In this document: positions 36,955 to 48,558 of the stretch, in pieces | Numbering within the stretch: position 1 is the stretch's first letter | How the letters are laid out: every line of letters begins with the position of its first letter | Assembly (NCBI GenBank): GCA_018340805.1 | Contig: JACMZG010001908.1 | Location: forward strand, 38,815,689-38,879,688 | DNA length: 64,000 bases | Direction: 5' to 3' | Source: Microvelia longipes | Lineage: Eukaryota; Arthropoda; Insecta; Hemiptera; Veliidae | Notes under the pieces: model-generated | Told to the model about the DNA's origin: nothing | Seen by the model: the letters and a program-made list of their open reading frames with translations, nothing else | Database searches by the model: none | Translations under genes and position numbers: made by a program

Positions 36955-37745
36955 TGACGATTTTCCCGTTTTTAATTTTTCTTACCCTTTCCTTAAATTT
37001 TTCTTTTAAAGTTTGCACTAAAACCCCCTAAGTGGTTTTGTTTGTCTGCGTGTGTGTGTCAGTATACGTGTTTGCGTGTAAGTGTGTGTGTCTCTTTTAT
37101 CATCGTATGCTTGTTCTCATCAAATGACTTGTATATACGCGTTCTAAAAAAAATTATAAAACTTTTTTTTTTAACTTTAAACTTATTTGCATAAAAATAA
37201 TAATGCTATCTACAGTGCCGGTGAGATGTTGAGTCTTTAATTCTTGGGAGTCTGAATTGAAAGACTCAACATCTTACCGGCACTGTCGAAAGCCGGCTCT
37301 GCTTAGAGTTAAATTAAAGCTTATTGGTAGAATGACGAAGTTGGTGTTGTTAATATTGTAGATCGCGATATTGAACGGCGCTCACTGAAGTTATGAAAAA
37401 TAATTTAATTATACAGAACTTAGGTACAAGTTTCTCTTTTTGTGTAATAAATTAGTATACTGAGTGTCGTTTTATTACAGCAAGTATCTATAGTTTGTGT
37501 TAAATCATAAGTGTTTAGCAGCATGGGGTGATGTCAGTGTGTAGATGGGTGCACCCTGGGGGGAAAAATGAATGTATTTAATGTCTGAGAACAAGAGAAA
37601 TGAGTCTGGAGACTTGAGAGTTTTTGAATTAACTTGGTGATTTTTATATTTAGAGGACGCGCGGAGCGAGTCCGAAGTAGTGATAATAAGCCTTGGGAAT
37701 CCGACGTGGTGAGAAAAAGTTGAGAGATACCCCGTACCCGATGGT
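36955..37745 (+). repeat. Family A repeat, diverged, with internal insertion
   Basis: The start is degraded (CCCTAAGTGGTTTTGTTTGT with (TG)n). The mid modules are partly replaced by 37180-37390, which contains the hairpin at 37213-37285. The 5S-like segment at 37512-37560 reads GTTTAGCAGCATGGGGTGA and TGTAGATGGGTGC. The copy ends with a tail unit GCGCGGAGCGAGTCCGAAG and ATACCCCGTACCCGATGG. Confidence 0.7.
37213..37285 (+). ncRNA. 73-nt near-perfect hairpin, miRNA-precursor-like
   Basis: CAGTGCCGGTGAGATGTTGA followed by GTCTTT (37213-37238) pairs with AAAGACTCAACATCTTACCG followed by GCACTG (37260-37285). There are 25 Watson-Crick pairs and one position that becomes G-U if transcribed from the plus strand. 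The 21-nt interior again starts AATTC and ends GAATTG, so five more pairs can form and leave a 10-nt loop. Size and shape fit a pre-miRNA or a short foldback. I recognise no known mature sequence. A mobile-element remnant is the main alternative, although no target duplication is evident. Confidence 0.35.
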
Positions 37746-38735
37746 TAATTCCTTATTTGCATTAAAATGGTCTGAACAATGAATTATTCACGAAAAAACC
37801 CTATATTTTGAAATTTTGACTGTTTCTAGATGTATGACACTTAGCTAGCCTACCTATATTTCGTTTCAACATACCATGAAACTAGGCCCTTTGACTCGCA
37901 ATTTTTTCGGTCACCATACTCTTTTTTTTTAGGCCCTAAAACATCAGTAATATCAGTAATTTATCCTTAAAGGTTTGAAAGTTAGGGTCAAATACTTTCA
38001 GACAACACTCTGTAGTATTACTCAACTTTAGCCAATGTCGTGATATACAATCATTGACCAAAAAAACTCTTATTTAATATACAAAACACGAATAAAAAGT
38101 TAACAGCAAGGTGATTATTCGAGTAAAAAATAGTCCAGTAGTTAATTCCCTACGAGCTATATGTTTAACCAGAGTTATTTTATAAAAATTATTCATTACT
38201 TGAAATTAAAACTCAACAAAATTGGTTAAAAACGTTGTATTATGGTTGTTTAATTTTAGACTTTTTGTTAAACTTATGTAGCTTTAATATCATAGGTAAT
38301 AATTTTCAAAAAGATTCATATCTCGAATACTTAAAGCTTTAGTTTTGAAAAAAATCGTGTTCTTAACTTGTTCTTTTTAGAGGGAAATTTCTCATTCGGT
38401 TAAACGAATAAAAATGAGGTTTTGGAAAAACAAGTAATAATAGGTTAAATAAGGAAAAAACATGAAAAGTATATAACACTACTACCAAAATGCATTTTGA
38501 TTAAGAAAATCGGAAGAGTAGCTAATTAAATAAATACACGATTTTAGACTTGTATGCATTTTTATTGTATGCCTTTTGAATAGTGATAATTGTAAAAAAA
38601 ACATAAGAAAAACTACATAGTATCCTAGTACTCCTATATAGTATCCTTTAATAATAAAGGATTATTAAACTCGACAGAACATTGTGATTTTATTGTTGCT
38701 GAAATGTATAAATAAAATATTAAATTAAATATAAG
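37746..38735. other. AT-rich spacer
   Basis: No gene, repeat family or strong inverted repeat recognised. Confidence 0.5.
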
Positions 38736-38752
38736 TAATGTTAAACAGCTTT

Positions 38753-38997
38753 ACAACCATGCTGTGCTTTACAAAAATGAGCTTTTACAACCATGCTGTA
38801 AATGAGCATAACCATGCTGTAAATGAGCTTTACAACCATGCTGTAAATGAGCTTTATAACCATGCTGTAAATGAGCTTTGCAACCATGCTGTACATGAGC
38901 TTTACAATCATGCTGTAAATGAGCTTTACAACCATGCTGTAAATGAGCTTTACAACCATGCTGTAAATGAGCTTTATAACCATGCTGTAAATGCTGT
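38753..38997 (+). repeat. 24-bp minisatellite, about 10 units
   Basis: The unit TTTACAACCATGCTGTAAAT followed by GAGC repeats with a 24-bp period. Early units are irregular and several carry single-base changes. Because 24 is a multiple of three, frames stay open on both strands and yield repetitive 81-88-residue peptides (plus strand repeat NHAVNELY). Nothing outside the array supports translation. Confidence 0.95.
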
Positions 38998-39081
38998 TTA
39001 GGTACAAACTGCAAAAACCGCCTAGTAATTTTTATTTCATAAACACGAAAGTAAGATCAAATGCATTAAATTACAAATCGT

Positions 39082-39212
39082 GCTTTACAGACAGTATTGT
39101 AGCTTTACAGATAGTATTGTAGCTTACAGACAGTATTGTAGCTTTACAGACTGTATTGTAGCTTACAGACAGTATTCTAGCTTTACAGACTGTATTGTAG
39201 CTTTACAGACCG
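39082..39212 (+). repeat. 20-bp minisatellite, about 7 units
   Basis: The unit is GCTTTACAGACAGTATTGTA, with 19-20-bp variants and a C/T or G/C change in some copies. It lies under 100 bp beyond the 24-bp array and shares the GCTTTACA start with it. The two may have a common origin. Confidence 0.9.
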
Positions 39213-39699
39213 AATATATTGCCTTATTTTTTAAAAAAAATCATTAATTTCTACGTTAAAGATTTATCTTTATATTATTAAGATAAAACCTTTTAATGTG
39301 CTTTTAATATTTTTGAACTTAACACCTAATACTTCTTGTTTATTAAATTTAAACTTAATAAACATTGAATTATCCCTGCTAAACGATGGAAAAACACAAC
39401 TAATGCTATAAACAGGCATTAATCAAAAAAGAAAAACAAGAAAAAAGACCAAGTTCATCAATCAATTTAATCTAGTTACAATTGTCAAGCAACAAATTTT
39501 TACCATCCAACATGACTCTTATCTGTAAACAAAAATACATCCATGAAGAAGAGGGGTACAAAATCGTATAAAGGACTTTTTCCAGCTAATGTAAAACATA
39601 ATCCATCATGCAAGTTGAAACTGAATTATTACTGTTCTAAGTAAACAATGTTTATCACTTTTTCGATTATTTTCTTTATCTACTATGTACATTAATTAT

Positions 39700-39850
39700 G
39701 TATTATAAACATATGTATTTATGTATGTATTTTTCATGTTATGTATTTATGTATGTATTTTCATGTAATGTATTTATGTATGTATTTTTCATGTCATGTA
39801 TTTATGTTTTATTTATTTATTTATGAACTTTATGTATTTATTATGTACTT
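39700..39850 (+). repeat. Short ATGTATTTATGTATGTATTT tandem repeat
   Basis: About three units of 33-35 bp (ATGTATTTATGTATGTATTT then TTCATGT.), grading into (TTTA)n. Confidence 0.8.
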
Positions 39851-40520
39851 AATAAACATTAAATACTAGATTCCTTAACTTTAAAATTTCTTGGATCAAC
39901 TGCTCTTGAATATCTTCTATATTGTAAAGAAAGCTGCTTTAAAATTGTACAAATTTTTATAAGTTGCGTCCATTTACTTAAAGTAATTAAAGCTATACTT
40001 GAATTAATAATCAATAAAATTTATCTGTCGTCACATAAATTTTTTAAAGTATTTATCATATTTTTGTTAAGCTTTTAAAATTAATTTTCACCGAATCTGA
40101 TAAAACCAAAATATTGTTACGGTCATTAATTTTAACGAGATATATTACAACAAAGATTAAGCTGAAAAGCATAATAGAAGCTTCAAAAATATTTTTATAA
40201 CCTCAAAAAACTAAGGGAAAATCAAATAAAAACTAATAACTGATAATAATCGTGTAGAGGGAACAAAAAAACCATTCTGGATCAGAAGTCCAATAAAACA
40301 TGTGAACCAACGAAAATTATGATTATTTCAATTCGGAATCACAGCAATTAAAAGCAGTAATTTTAATTACAGGTTTAGCCGTTTAATTAGAAGCGCTAGG
40401 TTCGACATACTAGATGTACTATTTTGACTGTTTTGTAATTATATATAGGTATTATGAGTACTCTTACAAAGTCATTAGAGCATGGATAATTGTAACACTC
40501 GATAGTTAAAAAATGGTCGA
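39851..40520. other. AT-rich spacer
   Basis: No supported feature. Confidence 0.5.
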
Positions 40521-40835
40521 CTATCTTATAAAACGACCATTTGAATCATGCCTGCCTCCGTGGCCGTGATCATAATATAATCACTCGATTTCGGCATCGG
40601 AGATCCGGAGTTCGCAGCCTGGACTACACTTGGAACGAAAACGCTCCAGTCTACTGCTGTAGTTGTGCTATTCGGAAAATATTTTATAATACTGGGGAAA
40701 AATATCATTAACCCGCGATAATGTCTCACCAAAACTTTTGAAAAATCATAAATCACGGAAAAATTATATGATCCTATTGAAATTTGGCACGCATCTCATT
40801 ATCAGCATTAGTTAGATGATGCATTAGTGTAGATG
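40521..40835 (+). repeat. Family A middle fragment next to a GC-richer patch
   Basis: 40645-40835 carries family A mid modules (TAGTTGTGCTATTCGG, CATTAACCCGCGATAATG, CACGGAAAAATTATATGATC, ATTTGGCACGCATCTCATTA). The preceding 40535-40645 is GC-richer (CCTCCGTGGCCGTGATC, TTTCGGCATCGGAGATCCGG) and of unknown origin. The minus-strand frame at 40526-40756 spans both and is not a gene. Confidence 0.55.
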
Positions 40836-41685
40836 ATGCTACACTTATTACACTTATGAGCATAGTAAGCTGCGCATGAGTACACTAGTCTGTGTACACT
40901 GTGTCTTAAAAGAGTGACAAAATGGTTATAGGTGGCAGAACTGAAATATGCACGAGTTTGTTTTTCTGTAACAAGCTGTTCCCTTGGACCTTATAAATTA
41001 AAATATATACGTTTGACGCGCATACGTAAGTGCATACGTAAATACAAATTAATCTTAAAAAAGAGTCCTAAACTTATAATAGCTATTATTATGCATAGAA
41101 GTTCTTATAATACATATGCACAAACTTTTCAACTTTATTACAATCTAAAATTTACATAATTGTGCTAAACAACTATTTTTAAAACGTTAAAAGAGTTTTA
41201 TCGAAAAATTATGCGATAGAATTAATATTATTATAACAAATAATATTATTAAATATTTTATATTTTTCACTTAAGGCTATGAATAAATGTTATTATGTAA
41301 AATAAAATTACGAAAAATCGTGTTCCAGTCATTATTTAGAGCAAGAAAATTTTAGAAAATATAACAGAAACATGGAAGTTTTTGGTTAGGCTGATTTAGC
41401 TATTATGCAAAAAAGTTTTGTTTGGGTAATTTGTTTTGTAAGGTTGGCACGACATATCTTAATAATTTAAATAGAGGTTATTTATTTATTATGTTAATTA
41501 ATTGTTCTCTAAAATATTGAATATTTTTTCCAATTTTCCCCTTCCTAATAGGTTGGGTGGCATAGAAATGTGTCTGAAGTCCGTTTTAGAGTTCCATCAA
41601 CACAAAAAAATACTTTTCAGAAAGTATTTCTTAACAAATCTTGTTAAAACATTAACTTAGTTTGCTTAGTCAGCAAAATTGACTT
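40836..41685. other. AT-rich spacer
   Basis: The plus-strand frame at 40932-41159 is basic and AT-driven, with no domain. A family C-like TTTGCTTAGTCAGCAAAATT lies near 41660-41680. Confidence 0.45.
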
Positions 41686-41689
41686 AGCA

Positions 41690-42095
41690 AAACTTCATAA
41701 AACGCGGAAAAATGTATCCATCGGTTTGTGATTTGGCATGAATGTAGCCATATATAAGATCAATATATGTACCAAGTTTTATTGAATTATTAGCATTAGT
41801 TATTTTTTATCGAATGATTTATATATGTTTTTTAAAAAATCGGAGTAACCCAATTGAGCTGAAATTTGGAACAAGTGTATGTATTCTTAAATAAGAATAC
41901 AGAGTTTAGTTTCAATACACCAAGTACATTTATGGTTTTGTTGGATCAAAAAAGTTAAGCAGCATCGATCGATGACATTGCCTGGATGGGTGACCGCTGG
42001 GAATAAAACTAATGTAATTACTATCTGAGAATGAGCAAAGCGAGTCCGATTTGGCGAGGAAAGGTTCCAAGGTACCCCGTACCCGATTTTTTTAG
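41690..42095 (+). repeat. Family A repeat, 3' half with well-preserved 5S-like segment
   Basis: Starts at the AACGCGGAAAAATGTATCC module. The 5S-like part at 41953-42003 (GTTAAGCAGCATCGATCG, then CCTGGATGGGTGACCGCTGG) is among the closest to real 5S sequence. One tail unit (AATGAGCAAAGCGAGTCCGA) and GGTACCCCGTACCCGA-T(7) follow. Confidence 0.85.
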
Positions 42096-43850
42096 TGTAT
42101 TATATTCTTCAACTATGGAATTAACTTTTAATTTAAACATAGATATAATATTGCAGGGATCAATTTAATTAAAAATTGGCTAAAAATCTAATTAACATTC
42201 ATAGAAAAGATTTAATCATTAGATAACAAAAAAATATTTGATTATACTTTATACTTTCCCAACAAATAACAACGTAGAAAATTAAACCTAATGAAACAGT
42301 GAAATTAAAGTAATAAAAATGGCGGTCAGAAGTAAGTAATAAGTACTTCTAACACTTATTACACTAATTCTAAAGTATTCATTACATAAATACAAAAGTG
42401 CTTATTACAATAACACCTTAACTTTATGCATAAATGAAATTTTCGTAATATTCCAAAATTAATAACTCCATTACGTTACTTATTAGTCTAATTAGTTGTT
42501 ACTATATTTGTAATTATTCGTCTTTTTGTAGTAATTTATTCTAATTAGTATTTAAAAGTATTTACTTTCCACCAATTACAAATTGCTAAAAGAAGTATCC
42601 GCTTTTAAATATTTTTTAACAACACCCAAATGTCAAAATTATCTTATTTCGTTGTAATTAGATGTTTTTAAATTATAGAATTAATATAAATTCGTTATAT
42701 TACTTCACAATTAAGAAGTTAATTTAAATATTTACGATTTCGAAATATACATTTTTACTTAACTTTACAATTATAACAAAATTATTTTAATGCTATTTAA
42801 CGTAAAATAATTATTTAAAACTTCAGAATTAAGTCTTATGCAACTTAAAATAATGGCGATGTTATGATCAAATGTAAGTTTCAGTAGCCATAATTACAAC
42901 TTGTTATCCTTTAATTATTTACTTATATGAACCAATACCATTCTTATTGCATTTTAACTTCTACTCTGTTTTAATAAACATATAATTATTTTGTTTTGAT
43001 ATCTTTATTCTTTTTCATTTTAATATAACATTTTGTTTTATCTTGATGGTAGAATAAGAAAAGGTAATGTAATATGGTTTTAATAATCAGTCATTTTTTA
43101 ACGTGTAAAGCTTGATATTATAAGTATACCCTTTCAAAGAATAAAGGCGGTCAGTCATATTTTTTAAAAAATTTTCTTATGCATTATTTTTTGATATTTT
43201 ATTCTTTATATTTATATTTTTATGCCAAACTAGGTTGTTTATCGGTATTTCCCTATATTTTTCATAATTTTCATAAAATCATAATTAATAATTTATTAAT
43301 TTATTCCCCTGATGATATCTCTTACAATCATACAATTGAAGCAAATTTGTGCAAAATCAGCAGTAAAAGTATGCTGAAAAACTTACCTCACATTATTTGG
43401 GCCTCCACCCTCTATAAAGATGTTCACAAATGATAATATGTATAGTTATTGTGTAGTTTTACATATTAGTTGCTTCTTAGTCAAAGTCAAAGTTAGCCTC
43501 CGCATCAATAAGTCATAATTGCTATAATCGTAGTTCTCAAGGGATTGCTACTAAGAGTTTTTTATTTTCGTTTATAATTTGTATTTATTTTTTAAATTGA
43601 ACTTGGATCATCAAGTTCTTTATCTTGTCCTGTTTTTATTTCATAATATTTACCTATCGACTTAGTAGCATTACAAAGACTTATTTATGTTAATCGAAAA
43701 TTCAAATATATTGTCTAGTCTAAACTATGGATACAATTTGTATCAGAATCGCACCAAATTCATTTAACGACCGTACTGATTATTCAGTATGGTATCAGTA
43801 TAAACTGAGCTGTGTATGAATGTACCCAAAATAAAGTTCAGCATCAATTA
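42096..43850. other. Very AT-rich stretch
   Basis: Dominated by ATTA/TAAT words, with several AGTACTTATTAC-type short repeats near 42340-42420. The 84-codon frame at 43179-43433 is F/Y/I-rich and not supported as a gene. Confidence 0.5.
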
Positions 43851-43854
43851 TACA

Positions 43855-44048
43855 AAGGCGAGCCTAGTTTTGAACAACATGTGGTATGAAAATGCGCATT
43901 CCCTTTGAAACATCCATTGAAATCGAAAGATAATAAATAGTGCTACTCTTCCGACTGTAAAGTATAAACTAGAAAACCAGAGCAAGATCTGGATAATTGC
44001 ACAAGAAAGCGAGCATTGCAACGGAAATTCGCCCGCCTTGGGGTCCAC
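43855..44048. repeat. Family C inverted-repeat unit fragment
   Basis: GGTATGAAAATGCGCATTCC (about 43882) and GCGAGCATTGCAACGGAAAT followed by TCGCCCGCC (about 44010) are the two arm types of the family C inverted unit. The minus-strand frame 43848-44048 coincides with it. Confidence 0.5.
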
Positions 44049-45330
44049 TGCGCTAGAGTTTTTGTATAAGAATCTACTATCATTAAGTGCTGACGTTTTT
44101 GTTGGCTCAAGGATTGTCTTTAATATCCTTTGAATAAAGTATGATAGGAATGAATTATATCTTATAACGTTTTAAATCAGAGAAGTCTAAATCCTAATGG
44201 TCAAAAAGATAAACTTGAAGAGTCAGAGAACCTAATTGTCAAAGAATAATATAATTAGCTATAATATTATTATGACATACTATAAAGCATAACAACATAG
44301 CACAAAAATGCTTTAATTATAATTATAAGCAATATCATTACAAATATAATATTACGTCATATTTATTTAAATATAAAAATGAACCTTGCAGGAATGATGA
44401 AATCGTAGTGTTAGTAGTAGATTCTTCAGTTTTTGACAGTGAGAAATGTAGAGAGGTATAAGCCAAATAGTTGTTCCATGAATAATAAGCCAAATGAATA
44501 GTTGAATCCATGATGGTTTCCTAGAAGCAGTGTTTTTCGTGTTTCTTAAAGGTATCTTGCTCAATTATTTGCGTTGAAATCCTACTTTAGTAAATTAAGC
44601 CACTTTCAGAACATAAAAGATACATATAGAAAGTTAAAGAACGTAGGAAAATAAAAGAAACGAAAAATAAGAAGGAAACAAAATTGTTGAAGTAGAGGGT
44701 TGAAGGGAGATGCATACTTAATACTTTGTCGAGGCGTCATTTCGCTCTGGAATAATTGAACAGTGCTGTCAAAGTCTGTCGGCTCCAAGATAAACTTTAA
44801 CAACTCCTCCCCAACAAGATATTTAAAGCATCTCAGATTTCCAGAGAGGGAATCTCCATTGTTTTCCCTCCGATTGTCGATTTGTATCCAAGTATATCTT
44901 AACGCTTTTCCGCTACTACTTTTCTTTGCAATGAGGTATTACTTCTTTGCCAAGTAAAAGCTTTAACTCCGTCTTTACTGAAGTATTTTGAAGCACATGC
45001 TTTAAAGGTAAGTTTTTTGACAAAGCTATGTCACTCCGCATTGTATTAAACAAATCTTTTACCACTCGCACATACGTAGCAACGACTTCAACGTATCTTT
45101 CAACACTTCTTTAGAATGCTTTATATTCTTAACACTCAAGTTAATAATATACTAAACCTCAAATGTAAAAGTTTTACTTCCTAAGGAAACAGTGGAAAGA
45201 TTTGTTATAAAGAATTTATTTCAGGTTATAAAATTATCTTAAGACATCGCTTCCGTGTTTGAAACGGCAGCTTTTTGTTTCCTTCTATTGTGGTGAGTTT
45301 TAATTTTAAAAGTACATTATGTTTCGTCTT
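44049..45330. other. AT-rich stretch with a slightly GC-richer part
   Basis: 44690-45010 is less AT-rich, and short frames are open on both strands (44606-44803 minus, 44763-44957 plus). A possible donor TTAAAG/GTAAGT lies at 45007. The frame leading into it is open for only about 110 bp, and no acceptor or domain is recognised. No gene is called. Confidence 0.35.
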
Positions 45331-45334
45331 TATG

Positions 45335-45950
45335 GTCCCTAAAAATTCTAATTCAACCTCATTTAACCTGTAAAGTCTATTTATAATCATTCAAAAAACA
45401 TTATTGGTCTTGGTCAAGACGAACTCAAGGTCAAGAAAATTAGGATCATAACCTTAAAATTAGCAGATTTAGACTTTTTACTGTTTTCTTCATTCTCGTA
45501 AAAATATATTTTACCATCAGCGTGCTTAATAATTGTACCTTGTTTCTTATAAAATAAAATTTCATCTATCCTAATTCTTAGTATATATCCTGATTTTATT
45601 CATCTATTTCATTCCAATTTTCTAATTCTCAAATGTCTAATGTCCCTAAATATTCTAATTCAACCTCATTTAACCTGGAAAGTTCATTTATAATCGTTCA
45701 TCTTAATCATTCAAAAAACATTATTGGTCTTGGTCAAGACGAACTCAAGGTCAAGAAAATTAGGATCATAACCTTAACATTAGCAGATTTAGACTTTTTA
45801 CTGTTTTCTCCATTCTCGTAAAAATATATTTTACCATCATCGTGTTTAATAATTGTACCTTGTTTCTTATAAAATAAAATTTCGTCTATCCTAATGCATA
45901 GTATATATCCTTATTTTTATCCATCTAATTCATTCCAATTTTATCTGCTT
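45335..45950 (+). repeat. Tandem duplication of about 307 bp
   Basis: GTCCCTAAAAATTCTAATTC at 45335 recurs from 45642, and the copies stay collinear (TTGGTCTTGGTCAAGACGAA, CATAACCTTAA.ATTAGCAG, ATTTTACCATCA.CGTG). A 13-bp insertion is present in the second copy. The divergence is higher than in the 31.4-kb duplication, so this is older. Confidence 0.85.
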
Positions 45951-46181
45951 CATAAGGACCACTTAATACCTTTAACAGAATCAACTGACCCTTTTTCATC
46001 GATGAATTTGCATACTGCTTCATCGCAGATGAATCAACTCCACCTGTACACTATTAAAAACAAATTATGTCCTTACTGTCGCGAGTTAACCCTCGGACTA
46101 TTAAACGTGCCCTTTCTTGTGGTGAAATTAAACGCCACACATTACCACCCTTCTAGAACGTTGTCCCTTAATTTGCATTAA
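45894..46181 (+). CDS. Unrecognised 95-codon ORF, probably not a gene
   Basis: The frame begins in the last part of the 307-bp duplication and continues into less AT-rich unique sequence. The peptide includes TESTDPFSSMNLHTASSQMN and LCPYCRELTLGLLN. A single CPYC pair is present, but there is no zinc-finger or thioredoxin context. The start codon lies in repeated DNA, which argues against a conserved gene. It is listed only because it is one of the two longest frames that are not microsatellite or LINE. Confidence 0.12.
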   Translation: MHSIYPYFYPSNSFQFYLLHKDHLIPLTESTDPFSSMNLHTASSQMNQLHLYTIKNKLCPYCRELTLGLLNVPFLVVKLNATHYHPSRTLSLNLH

Positions 46182-46599
46182 GTTACAAAAACAAAGGTGA
46201 TCATTACTATCATTACAATAACTATTAGTTAGTAAAACAATGTAGGTTGCTCTATAATTTTACTATGTAGGAAGTTCTACATGTTTTTAAATTCACTGGT
46301 TGCTAAACGTTTCCCTTTGATCTTATCATCTTATTTATTCATCTGAATAAGCGAATACTAAAAAGAAAAGCAATTGTAGTAGGTACATCGTTGATAACGA
46401 CCTTAAAAATGTATATGCTTTCATATACCTGCAAAATAGATAACAGATTACTTGTAATCTGAATTTTTATCTTATTAATTAAATATACTTAGGTTACCTG
46501 AAAGATAGTTTTCGTAACCGTTACTTACACTTAACGTGGGCTTAACTTGTAAATGTGGCTTCTGTATTATGATTTGTTACCCATCGCTTTATATGGTAA

Positions 46600-47172
46600 A
46601 CATTTCATTTTTGAAGAATCAGCTGCCTTTGATATATGCTACTGAAAATAGCAACTATAGAAGCTTCAATTGCTTCTTTAACTAGCGGTGAATATAACCT
46701 CTTTAATTTTACTTTTGAAGAATCAGTTGCAGTCGATACAATCTGCTCAACAACAGCAACTATCGACGGTTGCTGATTCTTCAATTGCTTTTTTACCTTG
46801 CGGTAAATATAACCTCTTTCACTTCATTTTTGAAGAATTAGCTGCAGTCGATACAATCTGTTCAATAACACCAACTATCGACTGTTGCTGATTCTTCAAT
46901 TGCTTCTTTAACTTGCGGTAAATATAACCTCTTTCATTTCATTTTTAAAGAATTAGCTGCAGTCGATACAATCTGCTCAATAACAGCAACTATCGATGGT
47001 TGCTGATTCTTCAATTGCTTCTTTAACTTGCGGTAAATATAACCTCTTTCACTTCATTTTTGAAGAATTAGCTGCAGTCGATACAATCTGCTCAACAACA
47101 GCAACTATCGATGGTTGCTAATTCTTTAATTGCTTCTTTATCTTGCGGTAAATATAACCTCTTTCATTTTTT
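46600..47172 (+). repeat. 115-bp satellite whose unit is a stem-loop
   Basis: ATAACCTCTTT anchors lie at 46694, 46809, 46924, 47039 and 47154, exactly 115 bp apart. A degraded partial unit lies before the first anchor. Within a unit, TGAAGAATCAGTTGCAGTCG (then ATA) is matched in inverted form by TATCGACGGTTGCTGATTCT (then TCA), with few mismatches. Each unit can therefore form a stem of about 23 bp with a loop of about 24 nt. The 67-codon frame at 46688-46891 is a by-product. Confidence 0.9.
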
Positions 47173-48404
47173 TTATTGGAACAAGAAAAATGTTTTTTAA
47201 GGTTATTTTTTATTTTTTTAACTTCTTTGCTTCAAGTTATTAGATATTAATATAATCATAACCACAATGCACGTTCAAGCTTTATACTTTGTAATTTGGC
47301 TTTTATGTATATAATTATAAGATAGTTGTGAAGTTTCTTAACATTTAATCCTTGTTTTTGTTGGTTTACCTAAGCAAGCCTTGTGTTTAAAAACTTTTGA
47401 CAAGTTAATTTCATATCACTACAGGTTGAACTTATTGTAAACAAAGGTATGTTTAATAATAAAAAAATATTATTAAAAATACCTGATATTAAAAACATAA
47501 TATTTTTGCTCCTTAATAATACATTACAAATTTAAAATTATTTCACTTAATTATTAATCATAATTAAGTTCAAATTTGATAGAAATAAATAATTACGTAT
47601 TTTTCTTTTTTAAGAAGCAAACCTCAAAATAATAAGCCCAAAATGATCAAACATTTTACCTCCTTACAATAATTTACTAGATACATTCTTTGCTACAAGA
47701 TTCAATAGCCATTTTATATCATGCATATCATGTATATCCATCATAACATGTTAATTTGATGAAAAAGAGCACCTGAAACTTAACCTTAACGGAATCTTGT
47801 TATTTTATTGAATTATACAATAATTTAATGATTATATAGGACAAGTTTCGACAAGCTGCTCATTATCGATGAATTTTTTAGTAGTTTTCAAATTCTTAAT
47901 ATGGTTTTGAATAAAGAAAACAAGTTGATTTTTCGATTAGTATCTTTTACAGAATGTTAAAAATAAGACTATGTCCTTTTAGTATGACTACATTCTTTAG
48001 TTTTAGTATTCTTTTTATTTGAACAAATAAATTTGTTTTGTATTTTTTTGTATTTTTCAACGAACTTACTTTTATTTAATTTATGAAATTTGTGATTTTC
48101 TGCTTATTTACATGTTTTATCGATAAACATATGTTATTCCTTTGAAGTTTTTTAAAAGAAGAATAAGGTGGTTAGAAGGCTACCCTGTGGCAACCCTTTT
48201 ATTATAGAATAATAAGATGTTTTTTGTGTTTTACTATGTTTGATATTTTGTGAAGCAATGTACTTATATGATAATTAGCTCCTTACATTTTGTTAGTGCT
48301 ACTTAAATAACAGCAACAATGAAGTCAAGTAAAATAACACCTTGATTTGTTGTAGATATAAAAATATAGTACTTACTCATTTATGTGAATTCAAAATAAC
48401 AAAC
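47173..48404. other. AT-rich spacer
   Basis: No supported feature. Confidence 0.55.
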
Positions 48405-48558
48405 AATCGGCTACGGGTACATCTGATTCACTACGCTCATCTTCCCTACTTCAGATTCGCTTCGCTCGTCCTTAGCTAAAAATACATCCGTTTCATTCTC
48501 AGCGGGAATATATATTCAAAATCTTGATATACTTGACGTATTGAAACGAAACTTAGAG

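Noticed and set aside
38738..39014. Three overlapping repetitive frames of 81-88 residues
   Set aside because: They result from a 24-bp minisatellite whose period is a multiple of three. No start context, conserved flank or splice evidence.
45225..45292. Possible exon between TTTATTTCAG and GTGAGT
   Set aside because: All three frames contain stops; it could only be untranslated.
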